Part shown: one piece after another, positions 8,600 to 17,189 of the stretch
How positions within the stretch are numbered: the stretch's first letter is position 1
Layout of the letters: each line of letters opens with the position of its first letter
Assembly (NCBI GenBank): GCA_004764695.1
Contig: SMSO01000032.1
Location: forward strand, 5,786,668-5,850,667
DNA length: 64,000 nucleotides
Direction of reading: 5' to 3'
From: Schizochytrium sp. TIO01
Taxonomy: Eukaryota > Sar > Bigyra > Thraustochytrida > Thraustochytriidae
Program-made: the position numbers and the translations under genes
The notes under the pieces: model-generated
Databases searched by the model: none
What the model was told of the DNA's origin: nothing
The model's input: only the letters and a program-made list of their open reading frames with translations

Positions 8600-8610
8600 T
8601 CTTCTGGCCT

Positions 8611-8624
8611 ATTTTGGGTTTGCT
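8611..8624 (-). promoter_or_regulatory. Conserved promoter motif (variant)
   Basis: AGCAAACCCAAAAT on the minus strand, 11 nt before the ATG at 8599. Confidence 0.5.
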
Positions 8625-8630
8625 TCTAAG

Positions 8631-9626
8631 TTAGTGCTTGGAATTGTGTTTTGAATGCGACCTGGGTCGGTGCTTCTTCGCATGTACTGGCTTTTTATCA
8701 CTCTCCTTCTTATGGTTTGCATAGGACTTGTTCTTAGTGATTTTGGAAGCATCCTTTGTGACTGACCGATCATCTTTAGAATCTTCCGAAACAGGCTCCA
8801 ATGTTCCTAGCGCCTTCTTCATTTGTTCCAATTCAGCATCAGAAATTGTTTCTTGCCAAAATCTGGTATTGTTGATAGAATATTCTGGATCACCCCCCTT
8901 TACATAGGTAACAGCATCACCAGGATGCAGGGCAAAGTTGTAGAACTGAAATAGACTAGCTTGAAAATTTTCAAGGCGAGACTGATTAGGGTTTGAACTC
9001 TCCATTAGCGTGTCTTGATTACAATACGAGTCATACAAAACAAATCCATACTTGCTCATTTCCTCACTCGATGCGAGGTAGTTGCGGAAACCTTCATATT
9101 GAGCAGCCTCAGTTGTATGACTCGTGCTATGCACAAAGTATACACGCCGCATTGACTTATCAGATGACTCGAGTACAATTGCATCATAACAATCAAATAC
9201 TAGTCCCAGGATATAAAAATCGTCACCATCAGTATAAAACACTGGAACAATTAAACACTTCACCTTGTCTTGTTTCTGAGCCACACCAATCTCCTTTATG
9301 CGTTGTTTCACGTCCTCACCCAACTTATAATGTCCCGGATTCAGCTCGACATTTGCCTGCTTTAATAGTCGGTTCGTTGGCTTGGTATTTTTACTCATAT
9401 AAATGACAAGCTTGCTCTCATGAAGGCCTTCACCTGGTAAACAGATATCTACCTCACCCTCACCAGCATCCGTTGAATCATGAAGAAACTTTTGAAGTTT
9501 ACCCATCGACTTGAGTAAAGAATGATAGTCTGACATCAAGTCGACTTCACCAGCAGTAAATACATTGATGGGGTTTGCTCTACGCTGTTCATCATATGCC
9601 TCAATAACGCGCCGAAGTACATCCAT
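8631..9626 (-). CDS. Hypothetical protein with basic tail
   Basis: 331 residues. The first 270 residues look like a compact mixed alpha/beta domain; the last 60 are Lys/Ser/His-rich and disordered, ending in repeated KH/SK pairs. The tail would suit nucleic-acid binding or nuclear localisation. It is divergent from the capsid protease gene with an 84-nt spacer holding AT-rich TATA-like sequence, and lacks the early-type motif. A structural or tegument-like role is possible; no family is recognised. Confidence 0.6.
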   Translation of the reverse strand: MDVLRRVIEAYDEQRRANPINVFTAGEVDLMSDYHSLLKSMGKLQKFLHDSTDAGEGEVDICLPGEGLHESKLVIYMSKNTKPTNRLLKQANVELNPGHYKLGEDVKQRIKEIGVAQKQDKVKCLIVPVFYTDGDDFYILGLVFDCYDAIVLESSDKSMRRVYFVHSTSHTTEAAQYEGFRNYLASSEEMSKYGFVLYDSYCNQDTLMESSNPNQSRLENFQASLFQFYNFALHPGDAVTYVKGGDPEYSINNTRFWQETISDAELEQMKKALGTLEPVSEDSKDDRSVTKDASKITKNKSYANHKKESDKKPVHAKKHRPRSHSKHNSKH

Positions 9627-9710
9627 AATGCAAGTTCATGTAATCTATCAAAACAACTATCTATATATTTATAACAACGAGGATCCAAGACAAGTTATCA
9701 ATCATCGAAT

Positions 9711-10223
9711 ATGCTTTCTGACAACGAGGAACAAGGTATTCTAATTCTAGGCAAAGCATACGTGCCTCGAATGGAAGACGACTACAATGGGACACTATTC
9801 AGATCTGATGAAGTTGATCATAATTTGTGCGCATCACTAAATGGACTGGATGTTCTCATTGAACACGATGAAGAAAATCCGGTCGGTAAAATTATTGATT
9901 CGTTTATAGATAAAGATGGCTCGTTAATGACCTTCTTACACATTAAGGGAGATCCGGCATGTAACATGTTTCTACCCGAGAAACTTGCCATGGGATCAGG
10001 AAGAGATCCATCCAAACGTTTTTTTAATGACCTTAGTCTAGGCCACGAAGTCGCATTCGAAGAGGTCAATGGTAGACTGAAAGTAGTTAGGAAAGTACCT
10101 CAAGAAGTTTCAATTGTACAGGTAGGCGACAATGAAGGAACGCATATTTCAGACTGGTGGTTTGTAAATGGTTCTTCGGAAAATATCAGATCAAAGTTTA
10201 TTCCTAGTATCTTAAAAATTTAA
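9711..10223 (+). CDS. Capsid maturation protease (assemblin-like)
   Basis: 170 residues. LDVLIEHDEENPVGKI (about 46-61) matches the first-histidine region of herpesvirus assemblins and related phage prohead proteases, giving H52 as general base. DLSLGHEVAF (107-116) supplies nucleophile S109; the third catalytic residue could be H145 or H112. Such enzymes digest the internal scaffold so that DNA can enter the capsid. There is no fused scaffold domain, unlike herpesvirus UL26-type proteins; a separate coiled-coil protein (22259-23194) could serve. Its TAA shares the TTAA at 10220-10223 with the opposite gene. Confidence 0.75.
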   Translation: MLSDNEEQGILILGKAYVPRMEDDYNGTLFRSDEVDHNLCASLNGLDVLIEHDEENPVGKIIDSFIDKDGSLMTFLHIKGDPACNMFLPEKLAMGSGRDPSKRFFNDLSLGHEVAFEEVNGRLKVVRKVPQEVSIVQVGDNEGTHISDWWFVNGSSENIRSKFIPSILKI

Positions 10224-12199
10224 TGCATACCTCTTACCTTTGGCCGAGCATGTTTGATGACATGATTCTCTTGAATCTTTACAGCGTGGTTCGAGATTGG
10301 AGGCAATGGGTTATCAAAATAGTAACCTCGATAGATTCTTTCCGAGGGTTCATATCCTTCACGGCTTACATCTTGGTATATCGGACGATTCGAATGTAAC
10401 TGTGGTTGTCCATATGTACGGGCGGCTTGAATTGGAGAGTATCCGCTTCCTAAATTGACAGAATAATTGTAATTGTTTGATGATGGAAGATTTTTGTAAT
10501 TAACATGCCGGGGTTGAATCGGGTTATTCACATATGCCTGTGAGTGTTGTGTATTATGTTGTTGAGAAAATGCATTCCCTAAATTAATAGAAGAATTACT
10601 CAGAGAGGTTTGATCTCGGTGAGGTACAATTGGGCTGGCATTGTATGACGTGGATTGTCTCTGTGGGTTTATTTGCTGAATTACAGGTATCTGTGAAGGA
10701 TGATTACTATCCTGTTGTGGTGTGTCTAATTGAATTACAGGTTGCTGTGAAGGAGCATTACTGGCCTGTTGTGGTGGGTATAATTGAATTACAGGTTGCT
10801 GTGAAGGAGCATTACTGATTGGCGCGTCTCCAAAGTGATTAGCTCGCTGACCATAATGACCTACATTTTGCGTTTCAGGTCTCAGCGACTTGTGATTAGT
10901 GGCTGACGGAGTTGCATTGTAATCAAAATTCTGAGAAAATTTATCTGTGCTTTGTGGTTGGTTCACCCATGGGTTTTCATCATCGAATGGATTATGATTA
11001 CCGTAACTAGTACTCTGGTTCGCATATTTTGTGGGAGATCCATGCTGATAAGCATTATGAACTGAATGCCCGCTGTTTCCGCTTCCATGCACAGAACCAT
11101 TATTGTTATTTCCTACATCATTTCTATAGACACCAGTTGAAACGAGGTTCTTTTGAACATCCTCGAATGGGACCAAAAATGGTAAGAAGGGGGACGCGTT
11201 GTCACCGAAATATGTATTTTCGATTATACTGACATTTTCGCCGTTATCATCGCCATCAAGATTCGAGCTGAATAGCATTTGACGCATTATATATTGTGAT
11301 GGGTCTTCTGAATAATCTTTATCTACATCTTCATACCCTGATAACTCAGTCAACCCACTAATTCTATTTTCATTTTGTCCTTCATAAACAAAACTGCTGA
11401 GGATATCACCTTGAAACGATCTAATACCATTTGAAATATTGAAGGTTTTTAAGTATTCCGAAAATTTATAATCAGCACAAAAAGAATATCTAACGGCCTG
11501 TAGACACTTTTGTATATGCATAATTTCATGTTCGCTATGGTCCTTAAGAATAAAATAATGACGGTAAATATATGCGATCGATGAGGGTAGCAAATCAAAT
11601 GCCCCTGATCTCATAACCTCTTCGATATTAGTTTCTTCTGATTCTTCTGGATCAAACACATTCGTCGAGATATAGTAGCCAGATGGAGTTGTACTTTTAA
11701 AGTGAGAGCCAGCCGCTATATCAACATCACGGATATTATATGATTGTTCGGTTTCACTTATACTATGTAAATACAAAAGTCTGTTCACATCTCTGCCAAT
11801 AATTTGTCCAGCTTTATCGTGCACACTTAACGGTTTATCATTAGCCACTGTATAATGGACAAAGTTATTAATTGCAAAATTAATGACTGCCTTATCATCT
11901 TTGTTTTCAGTTAAATAAATATTATTCCAACGAGGTTCACTATGATTAAGTATGGTAACTTTAAGAACTTTCTTCCCATGTGGTGTCAATGAATCATTAA
12001 TACAGTTAAGTTGACCTAGTGTATAAGCCATAAGTGCATTATGAATGTTATACACATCTATTGAAAAGTACATAGCAAACTCACCATAATCATCACGCAT
12101 TTTTTTATAATCCGTTTCATTAGGAATAACGATCTGACTATCACCTTGTGAGTTATTTCCCCTGAATTTATTATAAAATCCACTAAATGCCGCTTTCAT
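10220..12199 (-). CDS. Large low-complexity virion/tegument-like protein
   Basis: 659 residues. The N-terminal half (about 1-330) is a folded-looking domain; the C-terminal half is Asn/Gln/Ser/Pro-rich and disordered. It contains a tandem 18-residue repeat (about 460-510, core APSQQPVIQL, DNA at 10678-10818). Layout and composition resemble tegument or scaffold-associated proteins. It is convergent with the capsid protease and lacks the early-type motif, which suggests a structural role. No family is recognised. Confidence 0.65.
   Translation of the reverse strand: MKAAFSGFYNKFRGNNSQGDSQIVIPNETDYKKMRDDYGEFAMYFSIDVYNIHNALMAYTLGQLNCINDSLTPHGKKVLKVTILNHSEPRWNNIYLTENKDDKAVINFAINNFVHYTVANDKPLSVHDKAGQIIGRDVNRLLYLHSISETEQSYNIRDVDIAAGSHFKSTTPSGYYISTNVFDPEESEETNIEEVMRSGAFDLLPSSIAYIYRHYFILKDHSEHEIMHIQKCLQAVRYSFCADYKFSEYLKTFNISNGIRSFQGDILSSFVYEGQNENRISGLTELSGYEDVDKDYSEDPSQYIMRQMLFSSNLDGDDNGENVSIIENTYFGDNASPFLPFLVPFEDVQKNLVSTGVYRNDVGNNNNGSVHGSGNSGHSVHNAYQHGSPTKYANQSTSYGNHNPFDDENPWVNQPQSTDKFSQNFDYNATPSATNHKSLRPETQNVGHYGQRANHFGDAPISNAPSQQPVIQLYPPQQASNAPSQQPVIQLDTPQQDSNHPSQIPVIQQINPQRQSTSYNASPIVPHRDQTSLSNSSINLGNAFSQQHNTQHSQAYVNNPIQPRHVNYKNLPSSNNYNYSVNLGSGYSPIQAARTYGQPQLHSNRPIYQDVSREGYEPSERIYRGYYFDNPLPPISNHAVKIQENHVIKHARPKVRGMH
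10678..10818. repeat. In-frame 54-bp tandem repeat
   Basis: Nearly three copies of a 54-bp unit beginning gaattacag, encoding an 18-residue Pro/Gln-rich repeat within the 10220-12199 protein. The last two copies are almost identical, pointing to recent unequal exchange. Confidence 0.8.
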
Positions 12200-12304
12200 A
12201 TCAGAATATCTATATAGCTACCACTCGAATTATGATAATAGATGGTCTTTTTTTATATATAGACGGGCTACCCATTTAATTATACTTTTGAAAAGGAAAG
12301 AAAG

Positions 12305-13207
12305 ATGGAGTGTTTCCGCAGAAAACGAATGAATTCTGCTGGTAAGATTGAAACAGACATTTACACCTGTAGTATGGGTAAGTATACTCATATATTCTAT
12401 GCATCAACCTACTGGTGTTTGTTCGTATGCAGTTGGACATTGGTAGACGAACCGCTTGATGTCAATCTGTATAATACTAAGGCATACATGGACTGCTCAA
12501 TAGATGGAGATGGTAACGCGAAGACATGCGTATCATCCTATGGTGTACAATTGGCATCATCAATCAAGGTGAGAACAGTCGTTAGTATGAATATAATGAT
12601 TCTAGCTCTTTGTGAGACCATACTGGGTATTCTTCACAATTTGGATAACTACCTAGTGGAAACATCTATAGAGTACATTAAAACCACATCTAGTAGTTTA
12701 TTGTGGACCCTGAGTATTGGTGTGTTATGTGGCATCCAGGACATTAAGTTACTTTTCACATTAGGTATTATCGCATGTGAATCTCAATTTCTTCAATTCT
12801 TATTCGTCCAAGACGAAGATTCGTGGTACAGGTGGATATCATTCCTCGTTGGTTTTTTGAGTACCCTCACTTTGGTCTCAGTCATCCTTATAGCAAGTGT
12901 TATGTATAGTAGTGCCAGTGGTGACGTGACTGACTATTTTCACATTTATGTTAATTTATCAGTATTCAGTTTTTTCAAGATCATACAATGGGTACATCTT
13001 TTCTCTACTAACTTCTCTTCCTTTAGAGATCTGATATTCACTCACAAACCTGTCCCATCTATGGCATCTGGTATTGAAGATGATATAATGGAAGCATACC
13101 TGGACGCTCAGTATGTCATTTGGAGTTTACGTGATTGGTTCATGGAGGTTGCATTAGTCGTGAGTTTCATTGTATCTTCAAATTTACATAAGATTACTTA
13201 TATTTAA
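12305..13207 (+). CDS. Heliorhodopsin-like seven-helix protein, retinal lysine absent
   Basis: 300 residues with about seven hydrophobic helices. The third-helix region SIEYIKTTSSSLLW followed by CGIQDIK has the spacing of the heliorhodopsin W/R-x-EY...S-S-S...SGI-D-L signature and keeps the counterion glutamate. The sixth (YFHIYVNLSVFSFF) also fits. In the last helix, YVIWSLRDWF aligns with YIVLSLVAKS, placing Trp where the retinal-binding Lys should be. Heliorhodopsins are reported from mirusviruses and some algal viruses, which supports the call. Without the lysine it should not bind retinal covalently. It shares a TTAA stop with the next gene. Confidence 0.6.
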   Translation: MECFRRKRMNSAGKIETDIYTCSMGKYTHIFYASTYWCLFVCSWTLVDEPLDVNLYNTKAYMDCSIDGDGNAKTCVSSYGVQLASSIKVRTVVSMNIMILALCETILGILHNLDNYLVETSIEYIKTTSSSLLWTLSIGVLCGIQDIKLLFTLGIIACESQFLQFLFVQDEDSWYRWISFLVGFLSTLTLVSVILIASVMYSSASGDVTDYFHIYVNLSVFSFFKIIQWVHLFSTNFSSFRDLIFTHKPVPSMASGIEDDIMEAYLDAQYVIWSLRDWFMEVALVVSFIVSSNLHKITYI

Positions 13208-13599
13208 GGACGTTCAAATTGTGTGGAAACGAGTTGAAGATGCCTTTTTTTTAGCCGCGGCTTTAACAACAACTCGTGGAGAAAATCGTCAAACATTATC
13301 GTATAATGTCCGGTAGATAAAAAGCGGTTTAGAATGGCCACAACAAATTTGTCCAGAACGGGATTATCTCTTTGTGGAACTGATATTTTTTGACGCATAG
13401 TAGCAAATCTGAGTGTTTTTTCAAAACGATCAGGGTCAATTTTATATTCATACATAAGCATCGGATAGACATAGTGGCGTTGTGTATTCAGTGCTATCCA
13501 TAGAATAAGCTCACGTTTTATAAAAGGTAAGTTATTATTTATTGCGTAGGAAATAGCATTGTTCATTACAAGTAATGTTCTTTCACATGGCATAGTCAT
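13204..13599 (-). CDS. Hypothetical protein, third of a tight cluster
   Basis: 131 residues from the first ATG (13599), 5 nt after the preceding stop codon; a longer open frame back to 13668 lacks an ATG. The product is helical and basic toward the end (RLKKRHLQL). It is not recognised. With the two genes upstream it forms a run of three abutting frames (13901-14623, 13605-13904, this one), so linked expression or a single ancestral protein should be considered. Confidence 0.55.
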   Translation of the reverse strand: MTMPCERTLLVMNNAISYAINNNLPFIKRELILWIALNTQRHYVYPMLMYEYKIDPDRFEKTLRFATMRQKISVPQRDNPVLDKFVVAILNRFLSTGHYTIMFDDFLHELLLKPRLKKRHLQLVSTQFERP

Positions 13600-13604
13600 A
13601 AAAG

Positions 13605-13904
13605 TTACCCTACAACAATCTTCAGGAGTTCTGATCTGTCTTTCTGAGACAGTCGTTCCACAACCCAACTGTATCGCGTGAAGAGAGAAGATAGCTTAAT
13701 AGCGAGATGCGGGACTGCTGCCAATTCATGGTATGACATCAATGCAATGAGATCTTTCATACTTGCAACACGTGTAATTGTGATGGGTGTCCCGTCTGTT
13801 GATATTTTAGTTCTAATATCATCCGATCCCGCAAAATACTTTGCATATGTTGAATAGTGCTCAGAGTTGGAAGGATGGAAGCCGTAAAACATATAATAAG
13901 TCAT
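13605..13904 (-). CDS. Hypothetical protein, second of a tight cluster
   Basis: 99 residues. Its ATG overlaps the stop of the upstream gene as ATGA (13901-13904). No family is recognised. The overlap would allow termination-reinitiation, uncommon but known in eukaryotic viruses; alternatively a frameshift or splice joins it to its neighbours. Confidence 0.55.
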   Translation of the reverse strand: MTYYMFYGFHPSNSEHYSTYAKYFAGSDDIRTKISTDGTPITITRVASMKDLIALMSYHELAAVPHLAIKLSSLFTRYSWVVERLSQKDRSELLKIVVG

Positions 13905-14623
13905 GGTTCATTCAATCTGGTTTTGCTTTTACTTTCCGTCAAATATGGGTTTATATCAATACATGCACCTATTTTAGATTGATTATTGAATACCCGTCTA
14001 ATTAGGTTTTGCCCGTAGCGAATATCTGAGACTGAGAACTCATTGTATCGTCTCTTTTTATTAAGCGTGTTCAGCTCAAAATCTGGATGAGGACATACGA
14101 CAAAATCCGCACGATTGCAACAGAAGCCGTCGCGTAGCGAAAAGAGAATAGCTACTACAAAGGCTTGTCTGTCACGTCTATGCATATAGTGAGATGAGTT
14201 CTTGATTCTAAAAATAAAGACTTCCCATAACCGCATGATTTGATACATTAGTTCCCTTGTCAAGGCGACATCTAATTTTGGTGATATAATGATTTCTGGA
14301 CATTTAACAATGGGTAATATAAACTCCAGTGTTAGAAATCGGTTTTTAATTTGTTGGCACTTTTTCACCCGGGGCGTATACAAGGGACGGGACAAATTAT
14401 TAATACCAATTCCCCCTGCACAAGCGCGTCTCTCGCAAATTAACGGTCCATGTACAAACCCTGTTAATGTACAAACTAAATTCTGATCAGAGTTGTAGAA
14501 AAGCTTATCACATGTGTACTCAGTGCAAACATGAACATCCCCGCAAAACTTGCATCGAAATGTATTCTGATCGGGTTGATCATCAATCATATGTGGCAGG
14601 TAACAATGTTTAATACAAGTCAT
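13901..14623 (-). CDS. Cysteine-rich zinc-binding protein
   Basis: 240 residues. The N-terminal 70 residues carry a cysteine cluster (C3, HC, FRCKFCGDVHVCTEYTC, then VCTLTG and CERRAC) that could bind two zinc ions. The middle and C-terminus are helical, with a further HC/CNRADFVVCPH group. The pattern C-x2-C-G-x-H-x-C ... C-x-[IL]-[ST]-G resembles late transcription or conserved zinc proteins of large DNA viruses, but I cannot name the family. Confidence 0.6.
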   Translation of the reverse strand: MTCIKHCYLPHMIDDQPDQNTFRCKFCGDVHVCTEYTCDKLFYNSDQNLVCTLTGFVHGPLICERRACAGGIGINNLSRPLYTPRVKKCQQIKNRFLTLEFILPIVKCPEIIISPKLDVALTRELMYQIMRLWEVFIFRIKNSSHYMHRRDRQAFVVAILFSLRDGFCCNRADFVVCPHPDFELNTLNKKRRYNEFSVSDIRYGQNLIRRVFNNQSKIGACIDINPYLTESKSKTRLNEP

Positions 14624-14702
14624 AATGTTAACATAACACTATTCGATTCACTTTCGTTCTTTTATATATTCCATTTAAATTGCAATCAAGAGAGACTCAC
14701 AC

Positions 14703-15566
14703 ATGGAGGTGTTATTGAAAACCTTTCAACTAGTTATTTCTATAGGACTCGCTGTAGCGGCGAAAGAGTGTCTAAGCTACGACGAAGACAATCTCTTTAC
14801 TGACCTAGCATACACGAGTGGGCAAAAGATTTGTGCATTCTCGTCTGAAAACTATACATTTCAGAATTGCTCAGTGTACTCACCTTTATTTGAGTCGTCA
14901 AGTCCCACCGTTCCTGAAAATATTACATGTGTAGCTGGTCAATCAAGTTCTGTCTTCATTGACACTGGATCCGATCAAGTTGAAGCGTGTTGGCGAGCAT
15001 GTATTCTCCACTCAGAATTTGTCTGTTCATCTTTCACAGTTCAACCTCTTTCGGGTGACTCTATGCAATGCTTTCTCACATCCTGTATTGGGCCACTTCT
15101 TACTTCAGAAACACCTGACTATTATACCACGGCGTATTCGACTGGAGAGTTAGGTGATTCATACGATGACCAATCTAACAAAATACACACCGGCTATACT
15201 TACACAAACCGAACTTCTTCCAATACAACTCTCCAGGCTTTTTTCTTCCAAAATTCCGAGGAATGCTATACGGAGTATATAGAATATAACGCGTCAAGTC
15301 CAGCACCGACATACTCTCCGACATCCGTGCCAACATCAGAAGCACCAAGTGCTGCACCGACACACAGAGAATACTTCCATGATTCACTATCAACACATAC
15401 AATAATCACAATGGTATATACATGCCTAGGTGTTATAACCATGGCTATAGTTCTTGTGTATGCATGCTGTAAGAGGAAGCATCCCTATCATTCAGTTGGG
15501 GACAAAGGATCCCCTGATAACAAAGTAGAAAGTGTGAATTCGGCTGGCTCTAGGATTATTTTCTAA
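14703..15566 (+). CDS. Type I membrane glycoprotein with PT-rich stalk
   Basis: 287 residues: signal peptide (about 1-20), cysteine-rich ectodomain with many N-x-S/T sites, and a region around 100-130 (CWRACILHSEFVCSSF...CFLTSC) whose cysteine spacing resembles a PAN/apple-type fold. A stalk of repeated PTxxP/APT at 200-220 leads to a transmembrane helix (about 234-254) and a short basic tail. It is likely on the virion or infected-cell surface. The PTxxPT stalk is typical of stramenopile surface proteins. It ends on a CTAA shared with the opposite gene. Confidence 0.75.
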   Translation: MEVLLKTFQLVISIGLAVAAKECLSYDEDNLFTDLAYTSGQKICAFSSENYTFQNCSVYSPLFESSSPTVPENITCVAGQSSSVFIDTGSDQVEACWRACILHSEFVCSSFTVQPLSGDSMQCFLTSCIGPLLTSETPDYYTTAYSTGELGDSYDDQSNKIHTGYTYTNRTSSNTTLQAFFFQNSEECYTEYIEYNASSPAPTYSPTSVPTSEAPSAAPTHREYFHDSLSTHTIITMVYTCLGVITMAIVLVYACCKRKHPYHSVGDKGSPDNKVESVNSAGSRIIF

Positions 15567-15919
15567 CATTGCAACACGTAGGTGAATTCATCATCAAGGT
15601 CAACCGGAATCATCTCCAGACTAAACTTATCATCTAATATGTTCTTGATTGTAAACAAAACAACATGTTTATAATGATGACAACTCTTATATTGCTTAAA
15701 CCGTTTGTCTAAGCTTTGTATGTATTTTGTAAAACATACCAAAAGTGAGTCTGTCGAAATTCTACAATTGGAAGAACACATCGGACATTCATAAGTAGTC
15801 ACACGCGCACATGGGCAAATTATACAATCCGATCGTACAATACATTCCATGCACAAATAGAAATAACAATTGACGCATTTAATCCCCACATGTTTGAAAC
15901 AGAGGCAACACTTCCTCAT
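15563..15919 (-). CDS. Small RING/B-box-like cysteine-rich protein
   Basis: 118 residues with about 14 cysteines in the first 55 residues (CCLCF, CVNC, CMEC, CIICPC, CPMC, C). The spacing fits a RING-like cross-brace binding two zincs. The C-terminal half is helical. It may act as a ubiquitin ligase or adaptor, inferred from the fold type only. Its stop codon overlaps that of the preceding glycoprotein. Confidence 0.6.
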   Translation of the reverse strand: MRKCCLCFKHVGIKCVNCYFYLCMECIVRSDCIICPCARVTTYECPMCSSNCRISTDSLLVCFTKYIQSLDKRFKQYKSCHHYKHVVLFTIKNILDDKFSLEMIPVDLDDEFTYVLQC

Positions 15920-15972
15920 AATTAAAGCTATACATTATCGAGAATAAAGAATAATTAATATAATATTGTATT

Positions 15973-16173
15973 ATGAATGAGTATAGTAAGTCATTCGAGG
16001 AGAAACGGGGGTTGATAGTTTCAATTACATTCTTCCTTTTAGGCATTACAGTGTGCATATTCACAAAATTACTTAAAAATCAATTACCTCCCACATTCTT
16101 GATAAAAGTTTTACCCAATCATTATAAAAACCTCGTGGCGGCCGAGGTTTCTCAAAAAGGAACATCTGGCTAA
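15973..16173 (+). CDS. Possible small single-pass membrane protein
   Basis: 66 residues. A charged N-terminus (12 residues), one clear hydrophobic helix (about 13-34), then a polar tail. It overlaps the 3' end of the convergent gene at 16073-16918 by 101 nt. This is a larger overlap than usual here, so the call is tentative. Confidence 0.35.
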   Translation: MNEYSKSFEEKRGLIVSITFFLLGITVCIFTKLLKNQLPPTFLIKVLPNHYKNLVAAEVSQKGTSG

Positions 16174-16918
16174 ATACACCATGTTTATTCACAATAGATC
16201 TCATTATTGAGAACACATCATATGTTTGTCTATTTATCTTGTAACATCTCAACAGACCTACAATTGTGGCCTTAATGGCCATTCGATCTTGACAGAGAGC
16301 TTTTAATGCACCCTCAACAAATTCGTCTATCGATAGAATATCTGCCCTATTGACAAAACACGAAACAGCAATATCACGATGGTAAAGCCTTTGCATAATA
16401 AGAATCTTCATACACCGTTCATCTCGTTGTGTGAATACTGTGGAGAAGATACTCGGCTCACCACGAAATATAAATCCGACCGGCCAACGTGAAGAGTAAT
16501 TGTTCAGATAAAAATCCACAAGCGCCAGATCTTCATCTTCAATAGCTTGTACAACGCAAGAATATGAAGCAAACATAGACTTGCGCTTCAACAATGCTAA
16601 TACACTCATCCTATCAGGTCTACGCTGGAGATTGAGTATAATATCACTGGGGACCTCATGGGAGACTACCTCAAGCATCATAGTAAATGATTTTAGTGAA
16701 TAGGCCGATATGAGTGGTTGGTAGTTAGCGTGACGAATTAGTCTTGAATGCCCTAACTTGATTATAGCACTTACAAACCAATCATTATTCATCACGAGCG
16801 CAATGCATAAGTGTAAGGGGGACAGATCATGACCAAGTCTGACAACATAGTCGATAGCTTCCTTTTCACTTCCTATAGTACCAATTGCCTTACCCAGTGG
16901 ATCCGAGAACACACTCAT
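16073..16918 (-). CDS. Hypothetical protein, possibly ankyrin-like
   Basis: 281 residues, helical, with repeated units of about 33 residues containing leucine-rich helix pairs (DLSPLHLCIALVMNNDW, and others). This vaguely recalls the divergent ankyrin-type repeats of large DNA viruses, but no canonical G-x-TPLH unit is intact. A promoter motif lies 11 nt before the ATG. Confidence 0.6.
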   Translation of the reverse strand: MSVFSDPLGKAIGTIGSEKEAIDYVVRLGHDLSPLHLCIALVMNNDWFVSAIIKLGHSRLIRHANYQPLISAYSLKSFTMMLEVVSHEVPSDIILNLQRRPDRMSVLALLKRKSMFASYSCVVQAIEDEDLALVDFYLNNYSSRWPVGFIFRGEPSIFSTVFTQRDERCMKILIMQRLYHRDIAVSCFVNRADILSIDEFVEGALKALCQDRMAIKATIVGLLRCYKINRQTYDVFSIMRSIVNKHGVFSQMFLFEKPRPPRGFYNDWVKLLSRMWEVIDF

Positions 16919-16929
16919 TGCAATAGTAT

Positions 16930-16943
16930 ATTACGGGTTTGTT
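16930..16943 (-). promoter_or_regulatory. Conserved promoter motif (variant)
   Basis: AACAAACCCGTAAT on the minus strand, 11 nt before the ATG at 16918. Confidence 0.6.
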
Positions 16944-16958
16944 GCTAACATCTTGAAA

Positions 16959-17120
16959 TTAACAATAAGATTCTACGGAACTACCACTTTTATTAGCTTT
17001 ATTTACACAACTCTCCAGACTAGTGTTTTCCGTATAGGCTTCTACAGAACTGCCATTTTTAATTACACATAGAACGTTATGTGAAACTTCTAAACGCGGA
17101 GGGTCATTGGTATCATTCAT
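16959..17120 (-). CDS. Possible 53-residue protein
   Basis: A complete ATG-to-TAA frame of 53 residues in the 270-nt gap between divergent genes. It contains an imperfect internal repeat (KNGSSVEAY and KSGSSVESY) encoded by a DNA duplication of about 18 nt. Hydrophilic, no signal or membrane segment. It rests on open frame and composition only. Confidence 0.3.
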   Translation of the reverse strand: MNDTNDPPRLEVSHNVLCVIKNGSSVEAYTENTSLESCVNKANKSGSSVESYC

Positions 17121-17189
17121 AACCAGTTACCAAACATCAACCCCGGAGTATCTATTGTGCGAAGACGTTGATAATATTGATAAGAGATC

